From the NCBI GenBank assembly GCA_950295325.1, contig OX485803.1, positions 67,657,554 to 67,721,553 of the forward strand: a DNA stretch of 64,000 nucleotides. The letters are read 5' to 3'. Below the pieces are notes generated by a model. That model ran no database searches and was not told the DNA's origin. It saw only the letters and a list, made by a program, of their open reading frames with translations. A program made the position numbers and the translations under genes. Source of the DNA: Polytrichum commune. Its lineage: Eukaryota; Streptophyta; Polytrichopsida; Polytrichales; Polytrichaceae. This document shows positions 9,413 through 21,195 of this stretch, piece after piece; within the stretch, counting starts at the first letter, position 1, and the number at the start of each line of letters is the position of its first letter.

Positions 9413-10473
9413 CTCTTTCAAAATGCAAAATCATCCTAATTGGGCATTTGTCTTTGGCCTTGGAACATACCCATTGCAGTCTTTCGCTCCCAATATGACT
9501 ATTCTAAGATATGATCTGGGAATCCTTCTATGAACACGTAACTACTGCGTTTATATTCTCTTCGCACCTGTAAACAACTATTCGTATGTGGTATGAGGCA
9601 GACACAGGCTCCCTTCCTTCCACATGTGTATATTTTAATGGTATTTAATTTTGGAGGAAAAAAGGCCAGTGCAAAGTAATGGAAGACTTTAACAAAAAAG
9701 ATGTATATCTTTACAGCTATTGTGGATGGGGGGAAAGCCATCTCTACATCAGACACTCACTATAATGAAATCGAGTTCAAAATTACTTTTAGTGAAAGCC
9801 ATGGTAGTACTTAACCTCACAGCACAAACATGGGTTTGGACCGACCTCCATATCGAAACCCTCTTAACTCAAGTGAAATTTGCCAGAAGAAGATGGCAGG
9901 CCAGAGGCTGTCATAATCGAAGTAACGGAACTATTACGTAATCATTGGCCGACCCTGTTTTTGAAAAGCCCAGAGAAAAGCTTGACAGAAAATGCATACT
10001 GACCCTAACTTTATTCATTTCCACACCAAGAAACTGCTGAAACAAGCAAGGGCGTTCTCAATGAAATTCTGGACATTCGGAAACATAGACAGTAATCTTA
10101 TACAAGAGAAAATAGAATTGTATTGCACATATTGGAATATATGCTGTACATTTGTGTGGCAGTACCAAGCCAGGACACAAATCTCAAAATTGAGTTGGCA
10201 CAGAATTAGTATTGAAGAAATCTTGAAGCAATGCTCGAGCCTCGCCTCTCTTCCTGTACATGCAAGGGTAGGAAGATATTAGAGCTACTCCACAATTTCT
10301 TATTTCCCATATACTGGAATAACTCTGTTACTGGACCTCTTTGACCACTCCTCTTTGCATATGCCTACCAAACCATACAAGACAACATGACTTCTGATTG
10401 ATGAAGTTAGATATCAACATTCCAAAACATACCTAAGCTTATCTAACACAACTAGAGAAAGTAATGTTCAGCC
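9413..10473. other. region between snoRNA cluster and MED7 3' end
   Basis: No conserved coding or RNA gene seen. It should contain the MED7 3' UTR (minus strand) and the end of the snoRNA transcript; the two transcripts converge here. The small open frames on both strands have no recognisable domains. Confidence 0.5.
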
Positions 10474-12569
10474 TTATGGAACAAGTTTTCTGTACCGGCG
10501 AATTTCAGCCAATGCTTGCTTGCGCTGTTGTAATTGTACCTCCAAAATGTGAGTCACTGTTGCTCTTGCCTGAACAATCATATTAAAGGTTTACATCACG
10601 TAATGTCAGGTTCAATCTAAAATCTATTGCCCTCAGTTTAATTTATCAGCCATTGCCGGACATAATTTCTGTCCTTCTATTCTTGGTGTTGTTAATTAGT
10701 AGTATTGATGCTGCGTGCACACATTGCTGAGCTCTGTAATTTGTCAAAGGTAGCTGAATGGTGAGAGAAAGAATTATCACAACCTTGTATTTTAAGACAG
10801 AGCTTTGAGTAAAAGGGTAGGGGAGAAACCTGGTGCGGTCGGAGAGAATTCAGCAGGTGGTGAATGTTGCGAAGAATTAAGGTCATGTCTTCAACACACC
10901 GCGCAGACTGGGAAGGCCTCTCTATAAGAGCATCGGTCAGCTCCAGAAACTGAAGAAGAAGCTCTCTATTCAATGTACGCAGCTCTTTCTTGTAATCTGT
11001 TTCAAATGAGAGCTCAAAATCTCAGATTCTTTATATTTAACCATCCTTTCAATAATGAGTTGAGAGGAGAAACTGCACTGAATGAAGTTGACCTAGAATC
11101 CACACCAAGAAATTTTGTGCTCACTTCAAAAATAGTCAGTGTTGTGGTGGCAAGACTCTTCCATTTACAGAGTTCAGGATTATACTTCCAAGCTGCTGAG
11201 TAAGTATGTCTTTCTGACATAATTCTCTGCCTTTCAAATGAAAGAGCAGATGTGATAGAGGGATGAATGATTTACCGACGTCAGGGCCAGTTGCATAGAG
11301 TTGACGGAGGCCCTCCTCCTCTAGTTCAGGTAGCACATCAGTAGTCTGCAGGTCCGAAATCCATCCAATATATAGTCAGTCAGAATATATGCTTCAACCC
11401 TCAGACGATCACAAAAGGGGCCAAGGAAAGACGATTTGGCCAATATAAACTTCTGCCTTCTCAATTTATAGCACGACAGTCAGCGAGCTAGAGTGTCTGA
11501 AAGAAACTCTATAAGATGCTAATGAATGAAACAGTCCTCTTCTGGAATTTTAAGGCAAAGTGCTTGTAATCCTCAAAGTGTCTGAAAGAAACTCTTAATA
11601 TGCTAACGATTGGAATCCTCTTCTGGAATTTAAGGCCAAAGAGCTTCTAAACGCATAAAGTGTCCGAAAGAAACTCTATAAGATGCTAATGATTGAGACA
11701 GCCCTCTTCTGGAATTTTAGGGCAAAGAGCTTGTAAACCTCAAAAGTGCCTGAAAGAAACTCTTAAGATACTGAATCCTCTTCTGGAATTTAAATCCACA
11801 AAGCCTGTAAACCCACAAAATCTCTGAAAGAAACTCTTTAAGATACTAACGATTAAAATAGTCCTCTTCTGGAATTTAAGGTCGAAGAGCTTGTAAACCC
11901 ACAAAGTGCCTGAAAGAATCTTTTAAGATGTTAACGATTGAAACAGTCCTCTCCTGGAGTTTAAGGCCAAAGAGCTTGCAAACCCACAAATTATACGAAA
12001 TAAACTCTTTGAAATGCTACCGATGAAAACAATCCTCTTCTGGTATTTTAAACCAAAGAGCCACAAATTATCAGAAAACAAATGCTAACGATGAAAACAA
12101 TCCTCTTCTGGAATTTAAAGCCAAAGAGCTTGTAAACCCACAAGATGTCTGAAAGAAACTCTTTAGTATGCTTCACGATTGAAAAAAATCCTTGTCTGAA
12201 ATTGAAGGTCAAATTGCTTGCAAAACCCACAAAGTATGGCATGCATCAGAATAATGCGACTTGTGTTTCTAATGAAAAAAACAAAATGCCCAACCCACTT
12301 TGTAATTAATCTTCAGTTCACCGTTTGATGCACCAGGGGTAAGGGTAAGAGGTTTAGGGTAAGAGTGGAAGGTAGGATCGAGAAGATAGAGGGATAGAAT
12401 GCGCACTGACCGTGTAGTTTCCACCAAATTGGCTATACGTGCCGATGACGGGGGGAGGAGGCGATGGAGCCGAAGATGCATCGTCGACATAAGTCGAGTA
12501 GAGCTTGTAATAAGGTGGCGGAGGAGGATACGCAGCAGCAGCTCCGGCTGCTGGAACTGGCGCGGCCAT
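10474..12569 (-). CDS. MED7: Mediator complex subunit 7
   Basis: Subunit of the Mediator middle module, which links transcription factors to RNA polymerase II in the nucleus. Four exons with GT/AG borders on the minus strand: 12411-12569, 11276-11345, 10830-10996 and 10474-10569, coding for 163 residues (plant MED7 is about 168). Exon 1 gives the plant signature AYPPPPPYYKLY and the GTYSQFGGNYT segment. Exon 2 gives DVLPELEEEGLRQLY, exon 3 gives DYKKELRTLNRELL and HHLLNSLRPHQ, and exon 4 gives ARATVTHILEVQLQQRKQAL. The start at MAAPVP is chosen because it matches the family; an in-frame ATG lies 27 bp upstream. The C-terminus ends shortly after the coiled-coil QLQQRKQALAEI and looks slightly short. 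Intron 1 (1,065 bp) holds a tandem array. Confidence 0.95.
11493..12234 (-). repeat. ~84-bp tandem array in MED7 intron 1
   Basis: About nine diverged head-to-tail units, each with the core GAAAGAAACTCTTTAAGATG...CCTCTTCTGGAATTTAAGGC...AAGAGCTTGTAAACCCACAAA. Unit length varies from about 65 to 90 bp through small deletions. The array fills roughly 70 percent of the intron. Mutual divergence is considerable, so it is not a recent expansion. Confidence 0.9.
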
Positions 12570-12624
12570 ATGAAGCTTGATTGAATTGTCAATCAATCAA
12601 CTACCCATCCACCACATCAAATCC

Positions 12625-12633
12625 AAACCCTAA
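12625..12633. promoter_or_regulatory. telo-box upstream of MED7
   Basis: AAACCCTAA lies 56 bp upstream of the MED7 start codon, in the 5' UTR or core promoter. A second TTTAGGGTAAG lies just inside intron 1 (about 12353). Such motifs mark growth-related plant promoters. The 670-bp gap to the divergent small gene at 13243 is a probable shared promoter. Confidence 0.45.
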
Positions 12634-13242
12634 TCATCCAGGAAGAGAAGCTACTTACAGAAACTGCGAGTGACTTATGTGTTACGCATGTGACGATGTG
12701 TTTAGCTTTGAAGTTGTTGACGCGGAGGCCAAAACACCGAAAGAACCACCATGATCGGTCGTTTCCTGGCTGTCTAATGAGCTTACACCTACACTTGGAT
12801 ATGTTGCCGGAGATGAGTTGTTTGAAAATTTTTACGGGCATACAAACCATGCCTCAGGGCAATTACATAACGTAATGCAATGGTTTAGGGGAACAATGCC
12901 AGGTAGATTATTATTCAATCACTTTAGGTACCTTCCAGACAGTACCGCATAGTGATGCCTAATTTAACAAGTGCCGAAAGATTATTATTAAATAGGATTT
13001 AATACAGTCAGGACCAATGTAAATACACCACGTGGAAGTTTTCTTTTCCTAGAAGATTATATTTTGTCGAACCAGACATCAGTGTCCTAAGGTATTTTGG
13101 ATGAGAAAGGCAACCCAGACATATTTGTAAAACTGTCCGGCTACCGGAGAAACGGCAAGTTCGGCACATCTTCCGACCAGAAGTGCCGAACTAATTGGCT
13201 TCCTTCTGCTTCTTCCTTCGGCCACATGTTAGCAAGTAATAA

Positions 13243-13606
13243 TGGACAAGAAGGCTGTGATGGGGGCTGTCCTCATTGCCTGGGCCGCCGGTCTGCAGGT
13301 CAATCATCTTGATTCCTTGAAACCGGATGTTGAATGAGTGTATGTTGTTCTGTTTAGCGATAATTCCCAGAGTCTCAAATTCATTGTATTGCATTGCAGT
13401 TGTATGGGTGTATGGGTGTAAGGTAACACACACCAATTCTCCTGTTTCCTGTTTGTCTTGTGGGAGAAAGGGTTAATTAATTAACTATGACACTTGGAGT
13501 GCAGGCGCACATCATGTGGGTTCAGCGGCAAGATGCGTTCAAGGAGAAGTTCGCCGTGGAGGTTGAGGAATCTGCGAAGAATAGCAATCAAGGAACCGCA
13601 ACATGA
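13243..13606 (+). CDS. small two-exon protein with one membrane segment (unidentified)
   Basis: Exons 13243-13299 and 13505-13606, intron GT(13300)...AG(13504) in phase 0, give 52 residues. The N-terminus has MDKK followed by a hydrophobic stretch (AVMGAVLIAWAAGLQ, residues 5-19) and then a charged tail (WVQRQDAFKEKF, VEVEESAKN). The short Lys-rich start, single hydrophobic segment and basic/acidic tail resemble small inner-membrane assembly or subunit proteins of mitochondria, but I do not recognise the family. Support comes from the clean splice sites, the amphipathic organisation and the head-to-head position with MED7. It could still be a chance open frame. Confidence 0.5.
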
Positions 13607-15838
13607 TTCATTCCACTACCTTCACATTCACTTGAAATCAAAAAGCGGGTCTGGGAGAATCACTTGGTTGTGAGTATACAATCGATGATAAATGGGATTG
13701 ATCAATGACTTGAGAGAGTATGTTGCTTTATCGTCAGCAGTGACGACAGGGTTCTCTTTTGGTCTGGATGAGGAGCTGCTAATCTTGTTATAGTCTTGAG
13801 AATCCCCTGTGAATCCAAGAGGGGAGGGTGGATGCATTGCAGGTCCAAGGTTTAAGGTTTAGGGTTCAGTGGCAAATGTAGAGAGTAAGCGGTAATGTCG
13901 AGGACAAGTTTTTTGTGCATGTCAGGATACAAACGGAATCAGTGATTCTTGTAGAACTACCTGAACATCTGAAAGGCTTCCGCCATTAGAAACTCCAGTT
14001 GGCGCGTTCACATATCTGAAAATGAGGCATTGAGCACATGTTGGCCAAATGCCAAACGCGCCAAATGCCTAAGCCCTAAACCCCTGTGGCAGGATTGATA
14101 TCATACGAAATCTGACACAAGGAGGTGGGGACTTCGCATCAGACCGTATTTAGGGTTCTGTAGTACTTATCTTTTATAGGCAAGGTGAGCCTCCTCCACT
14201 TGCTCATATTTGATCTAGCAAATCGTGGTTAAATAAAGCAGAGAAATTGAGCGATTACTTGGTTCCAAGTTGCGCTCAAGTTAGCAGTGTCAGTGCTCGT
14301 GTTCGCTGAGTTTGAACGATCTTTGTAAAGCCATATATCAATAAGTAGCTTGACACTACATATTCAGATGATTCAATTCAATTTATAGTACACATGAAAA
14401 AGAGTTGAAGTACTTAGGAGTTGCATGACTTATGAAGAGCACAAGTTGTAGTCCTTGCAGCACAGAGCCTTGCGTAGTATTCTGAATAATATTTGGGTAT
14501 GAATGACTAGTCACTGGCAGGTTGAAATTGGTGCACCAAATTTCAAACTAGGGTTTGGTGTCCCACCAGTTTGTGGTTACAGAAAAGACTGTAAGCAATT
14601 TGAATAAACTGATGAAATAAATGTAGTCCCTTTCAGATTTCCTCACTTCTGAATGGTTAGTGTATTCAATATCAACCATCTTTTGAAAGGTTTACTTTCA
14701 ATGGTATGTATCCCCCCCAGCTTCTCTAACAGGATACTGTAATTGCAGGTAGGTAAGATGTAGTGTACCTATCCTTTTGACCACTACAATGTCAATTGTA
14801 GAGTCTGCAGCAACAAACATGTAAGGATGGAACATTGAGTTGGGTCTGACGAGGCATCAGACCCAAAATTAGTTTCCAAAACCTGGAATTAGTGTAGTCA
14901 ATATTATTTGAGATGAATCATCCACATACCTACAGGGAGTCAAGTTTCTATGTTGGATGAATGAGAGAGTATGCTTGTATGCGATTATTCCCTCTTGTCT
15001 AAGCCAGTGTACCAGACAAACAAACATGTTGGCACTCAAGCAGATGCAAGGGTGATTATGCAACCTACCGAAGGCAACATGCCTGTTGGAAGGATTAATA
15101 GCACAACGTCTGATTTCTTACCACTGGAATTGTGACTGTACAACACTGAGAAAGTTTGTAGAATTTTACGGTGTCAATGAGCAGCAAGACATCATACTTG
15201 CATGAGTACATCCAATGCGACTAATATACTCTATGTCTTTTGGATAAAGAGACTGTCACGATACATGAAGATACTGGGTCGTGGATCTATCTAATTTGCT
15301 ACTCCAACTGGGTTGATCTGAATGCTGTGTGGAACGTGAACCAGCATACTCTTGTGTTTGGAGAAAAACTCTAAAAGCCAAATTTCAGTTATTATATTGT
15401 ATAATTTGCAGATACTGTCATACAAATTTGTCTAAATTGAGAAGAAGGGTGAGCCTGTATAAATAAATTCATTACGTCCAATTGACTGGATTGTACCACA
15501 AACAGAAGCAGAGAAACAGCAGTCTTCTTGAGGAAGGATGACCTGAGAGTTCTTAGAACAAAGGGACTGGTTAATCATGGGGAGCTTAATGGCGCCAAAG
15601 AAGAACATGAATCATTTCCATATTGACAGATCGGGATGTGAATGTGACCCCTACTACTGACTCAAATATGAAGGCAGATTCTACAAAAGTCTACATATTG
15701 GAGTTCTCTGCTAAGTTCTAGGACAAACGGACCCTTGATCACATCGACAAAAAAATTGTTGATGTTCGTATTCTTTTGTTTTGTTTTGTTTTGTTTTGCA
15801 GTCATAAATATATATATATATATACATACACAATCTCA
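13607..15838. other. intergenic, no gene recognised
   Basis: No conserved protein found. At 15770-15823 a (TTTTG)n run and an (AT)n run lie just past the dehydrogenase stop codon, in its presumed 3' UTR. A telomere-like CCCTAAACCCC occurs once near 14084. Short open frames (13628-13837 and 14869-15063, minus) have no recognisable features. Confidence 0.5.
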
Positions 15839-18800
15839 TCACAGGGCCGAGTTGTATTGGTAAACCCCACGACCACTTTTGCGACCCAGCCATCCTGCAT
15901 CAACATATTGCACCAGAAGAGGGCATGGTCGGTACTTTGAGTCACCAAGCCCTTCATGGATGGTGCGCATGATGGAGAGACATGTGTCCAGACCAATTAG
16001 GTCCGCAAGTGCGAGTGGACCCATGGGCTGATTGGTCCCCAGTTTCATGCCGGTGTCGATGTCATGAGGGGATCCAACACCTTCAAGCAAGCAAAAGAAG
16101 GCTTCATTGATCATGGGCATCAGCACACGGTTGACAATGAATCCAGGATAGTCCTTTGAGCAGCTCACAATCTTACCACACCTGCCATGTCAAACTTCCC
16201 TGATCTTATTTGTATAACTTCACTTAGGTACATAATTGTTTATGTCAATACAGTTATCTGCAAAGTCTGTCAAAGATGGACCTCTTTGACTATTACGAGC
16301 ACATTAGAGCATCTTGTGTAGGAGCTTAATTTAAAAAGTTTGGTGGTTCTTCTTGGACGAATCCAAGAGAACTTTAGATTCTAAACTGACCAATGGGACC
16401 AGCCACCCTAAATACCAGCTTGGCCTATGCAAGGTTAACTTGACCCACTGATCCTAGTATGATAAGCTACACTGATAGGTGCAATTAGGTTGCCCCACAC
16501 TAATTTATAGACATTCCATACTATTTTGATTATTTGTTACCACAGTAATAAAACATAAAGTTTTTCTACTATGATTGTCATACGGATTGATAAACAAAAG
16601 ATAGTTTTGTAATCTGATTTTGGCCCAAGGTAATTTGCATGGGTAAATAGGAACGTATCGCAAGGGCAACCAAATTGCACATATCATTGTCCAAAGCTGG
16701 TTTATTTAGCCTGTCCCACTCTTTTATAATGTCCATTTAAGCTTAGAAAACTTAGGTGACTTTATGCATACGCTCTCAAACTCACCTTTCAGCCAACTCA
16801 CCCAAAGTTTGATCCGGAGACTTTACAGATAACTCTAATACGTTCATTCTAATCTACATTATCCAGTTGTTATGAAGTGTTGCAATGTAACTTCTGCTGA
16901 ATTCTTCTCCCTAATGGACTGACACACAATCAACATGATATGTAGTGGTGTTCAAGTACCTTTCAGCCAGAGCTTTGATGGTGTCAAAAACCTCATCATC
17001 AGTCGCCATCCCACGCACAATTTCCACAAGCTTCATAAGTGGAGGAGGATTCATAAAATGCATTCCTATTACCTGCAAAATTCTACCATACATTCTCAGC
17101 AAATTCAGAATACCCATGTGTTTCCATGCTTGAATTCAGCATATCTGTTGACAATCTATGTTAAATGTCCTAAAAGAAGTAAGACTGGTGGATTGAAGCG
17201 AGCAACAAAAAACTTAGCCTGGATGTTGTCTAGGTTAAGAGGCAAACATCATAAACAGTTTTGACAGTGAGTGAAGTAAGTGATGTGACAAAGGCAGGTG
17301 TGAATAGATCAATTGAATTTGTCAGTGAATTAATAAGGTTAAGTTCTCTCACAGCATTCTTAAGCATGTGTAAGGGCGTTCTCTTTCTATTCTAGCTTCA
17401 AGAATAACATTTCAAGAATCAGGGTCCTTGAATACATGCATGAATGCTGAGCATAGTCAAATGGCAAGCTCTCATTTGTTGGCACCTCATTGTTGCCTAT
17501 CTCTGGACACAAAGCTTCTTCCACCTACCAAGATTCAATCGAAGAGGTGTGTCTCCCAAAAAATATTCTAAGCTTATCCAAGTCACCTAAAAATCATTCC
17601 ATTACATTAGAACCCAAATAGGCTACTTAAGAATGTTACGCTGATTGTTAGTACTTTGAACAATTAGGGGATGTACCCAACCCTAGATTACCTGCTTTGG
17701 GCGCTGGGTGGAGGCAGCAAGGCGGGTTATGGAAATGGAGCTTGTATTGGACGCCAGAATTGCTGACGGCTTGAGCAATTTGTCAAGCTCCCCAAAAATG
17801 CGGCTCTTCAATCCCTCATTCTCTGCAACAGCCTCGATCACAACATCTGCATCCTTCATGTCCTGTAAGGATGTAGTGGTCCTCAATCTTGCCATCGTTG
17901 CATCTGCTTCCTCCTGTACTTGACCCAAAACCAACATAACTCTAGTTACACACAAGTTATCAATCAAGCCACAGCCCATAGTATAACGTAAGGAATTGCA
18001 AGTCATCAGGAGATTGGGTAATTGCAAATTAATCCAGATGTCTTCAGAATTATTTGGTGGAGATACTGCTAGACACAAACAATATGGAGGATTGTACGGC
18101 TTGATTCACAGGTCATAGAATTAGCAATCACGTAACTCAAGTTACAGACAAGCTGTCCAGTCATAGGCCATGGTAAAATTTGGATGTTGCCAGTTGGAAA
18201 TCAATCCAGATGTGTTTCAGAATGACTTAGTGGATATACTGCTAGATAGAAACAACACTGAAGAACTATACGGCTTGATTTCAAAGTTATTAGAATTAGC
18301 AGGCACATAAAAATTCTAGTTACAGAGAACTATCAAGTCATTAGGCCATGGTAGAATTGAGGAATGTTACAAGTCATCAGAAGATTTCCAGTTGCAAATC
18401 GATCCAGATGTGTTCAGAATGCTTTGGTGTATAGACATACTGCTAGAAAAAAAAAACGGTGAGGAAGCATGTAACAGCTTGATTTCACAAATTGCAGAAT
18501 TAGCAAGGACATAAGTCTAGTTACTGACACGCTGTCAAGCCACAGGCCATGGTAGAATATGAGATATGTTGCAAGTCATCAGCAGATTTTCTAGTTGCAA
18601 TCAATCCATGATGTTTTCAGAGTGATTTGGTGAATATACATACTGCTATGGCAAACAACGTGGAGGAACCATACGGCTGATTCAACAGTTTTGTAGAATT
18701 AGCAAGCACATAACTCTACTAACAGACAAGCCATCAAGTCATAGGCCATGGTAGAATATAAGGAATGCTGCAAGCATCAGTAGATTTGCCAGTTGCAATC

Positions 18801-19502
18801 AATCCAGATGTGTTCAGGAATATTTGGTGGATATACTGCTAAAAAATTAATGGAATGATTTCACGGTTTGTAGAGTTAGCAAGCACATAAATCTAGTTAC
18901 AGACAAGCTATCAAGCAGGACGCCATGGTAAAATATGAGGAATGCTGCAAGCATCAGGAGATTTGCCAGTTGCAATCAATCCAGATGTGTTCAAAAAGAT
19001 TTGGTAGATACCTGCTAGAAAACACAACGGTGAGGAATCATACGGCTTGATTTCACAGTTTTGCAGAATTAGCAAGCACATAACCCTATCAAGTCATCAA
19101 GCCATGGTAGAATATGAGGAATGTTGCAAGTCATCAGAAGATTTTCCAGGTGCAATCAATCCAGATGTGTTCAAAATAATTTGGTGAACATAGATACTAC
19201 TAGAATAAACAACGGTGAGGAACCATACTGCTTGATGTCACAGTTTGTGAAATTAGCAGATTCGAATCTGAAAAGCAAAAAGAGTGACGGAGAAGTTGGG
19301 TTTAAGGACGAGGTACCTGAGAGAGGGATTGCTTCTTGACAAAGCGCGAGAGGGAGGAAGAAATGGCTCGCATGCCTCGACCAACTGCCTCCTCACTCAA
19401 ATCAGCCATGACCACCTGCATGTTTGCTGCGGCTGCTACCTGTGCAATGCCTGACCCCATCTGGCCTGCCCCCACCACTCCGACCACCCTTACACTCGCC
19501 AT
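15839..19502 (-). CDS. 3-hydroxybutyryl-CoA dehydrogenase-like protein
   Basis: NAD(P)-dependent oxidation of L-3-hydroxyacyl-CoA, of the FadB/PaaH-type stand-alone dehydrogenase family. Four exons on the minus strand: 19317-19502, 17692-17913, 16960-17072 and 15839-16181; introns in phases 0, 0 and 2; 287 residues (plant homologues about 290-295). The N-terminal Rossmann fold has GAGQMG (residues 11-16). [12 protein letters not shown] and NTSSISI follow. The catalytic dyad is His141 (in VIGMHFMNP) and Glu153 (in MKLVEIVRG). The C-terminal dimerisation domain has [10 protein letters not shown] and [11 protein letters not shown]. The protein ends in SAL, loosely similar to a peroxisomal PTS1 tripeptide. 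Intron 1 (1,403 bp) contains a long tandem array. Confidence 0.94.
17936..19258 (-). repeat. ~190-bp tandem array in dehydrogenase intron 1
   Basis: About seven head-to-tail units start near 17936, 18130, 18306, 18510, 18709, 18884 and 19078. Each carries TCTAGTTACAGACAAGC, GCCATGGTAGAATATGAGG, CAATCCAGATGTGTTCAG, ATACTGCTAGAA and ACGGCTTGATTTCACAG. Copies are mutually diverged, with small indels. The array occupies nearly the whole intron and is unrelated in sequence to the MED7 intron array. Confidence 0.92.
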
Positions 19503-21195
19503 TTCTCTAGAATTCGTGACCAAGATATTACTTCAAAGAGCATTCACCTTAGTCTCACCAACAGCTCTTTGGTTGCTACTTCTCACTCTGGTACTTTTTC
19601 GAGCTCATCGACAATATCTTGGACTCTTGAAGAAGCAATTGCTGTACGATCAATCCCTAACCCAATTTTGCAAATCATCCTGTGTGAAACATGAAGCTGC
19701 ATCATCCCGTGTTCAACCTTTCCAAGGAGAGAAGAGAAGTTTCATAACCCCATACGTTCCTGAGCCAACCGTCGGTGGCTACATCAGAACAAGCGCGCAA
19801 TAGATGCCTAAAGGCAATAATCAAGAAACCCAACTCACACAATTGGCACACATATCGAACTAAAGTTACACTCTGTTGTGTCTACCTAAGCGCTTGATCT
19901 CCAATCCGAGCCTACTATGTTGCCAAGGTGCTTCCGAAATTACCTACAATTTTATCGACAAACCTCTCCCCTGTCTAGAAAATCTGCAATTCCTGACAGA
20001 AGCAAGTGCTTTTCAGCTGTGAAGGTGTGAGAATTAAGTTAAGGTGGGGACGGTCGCACAACATGGAATTTCTGGAATTGATCTTAAGTACATCATTGAT
20101 ACTAATGCCGATGCCCAAAATAGCGAAGATAATCCTGATGATGGTGCATGTGGGCCCTTACATGACATGGATGGATAGACTTCCTAAGTCATGGATGAAA
20201 CAGGTGTAGGTTAAGTTTAGGTGATGGAGATAGCCCTCAGTCTACCTACTTACCTCAAGGCAAACCCCCTGAGTGGAGGTTTGGTTAGGAAATTCGAGAC
20301 CAAGTGAGCGGAGGACATGCTTTAGGATGATTTCCAGACAAAAACACCGAAACCTCCGAGGGTTTTGGGTTTTCTTAGAAAGCTGAACAACGGAACTTTG
20401 CAATTTATTTCGATTTTGTTGCTGTTATGGAAGTTCCTCGATCTCCTTCGTTACTATTGTCAAGGAGGTCAAACCCATATGCTTAATTTTGCTCTGCAAC
20501 CTTTTCAGGGTGCTGGAGATTATGATGCTATTTTTGTGAGCCCAGCTCTATATGATCATTGGGATGTGAGCAATTTTTTTGGTGATTGTTGTTGACATAG
20601 CAGATGCACAATCCGTTGTGATGTGACTTGGCGTCGTCGTGGAGGTCACTTAGGTACATGCATTACTCTCTTTTTTCAGCCTTTTCTGTGCCAGAACGTG
20701 GTTCAGTCTCGGAGTCAGTAGGTTGTGGACACATAAGATTGCAAATTCCTATATATTGTTGATGGGAACTCTGCGCAAGGTTTTTTTCTTAAAAGATTAG
20801 GTCATGTGGTCACTTCGACCTTGATATCATCATCCCGCACAGTTCAAGAATGTTCACGAATTTTTGTCGTCCTGGTTATTGGGTTGGTTTCAAGGCTTGA
20901 CATTTCTTGACAAAGCATCGGGATGCAGTAACTGAGCTCATCGTAGACTGCTCTCAGCTTATGTTACGCTTAATTTTTTAGGGTTTTGACTCTTGACTCC
21001 TGATGGTGTTCTTTATGGTGCCAGGTTGAAGACATTATCAACATGTTCTTCCTCCCTCGTTGATGCACCACGTGAAGAATTTGGATGGAAGACCTGCGAA
21101 ATACGAGTGCAGAATGGAGTGTGGAGGTATAGCAAGTGCATGGGGGTGAATTCTGGAGAGTAGAAATTACTTGGGTTATCAGCAGTCTGAGCAAC
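19503..21195. other. divergent promoter region, dehydrogenase and rhomboid
   Basis: About 1.7 kb between two divergently transcribed genes. It must hold both promoters and 5' UTRs, possibly with a 5'-UTR intron for the rhomboid. No conserved coding sequence is recognised; the open frame at 20365-20595 has no domain. Confidence 0.5.

Noticed and set aside
20365-20595. Frame with GDYDAIFV reminiscent of the integrase NGYDAIFV segment
   Set aside because: Only a few residues match, and none of the surrounding integrase motifs are present.
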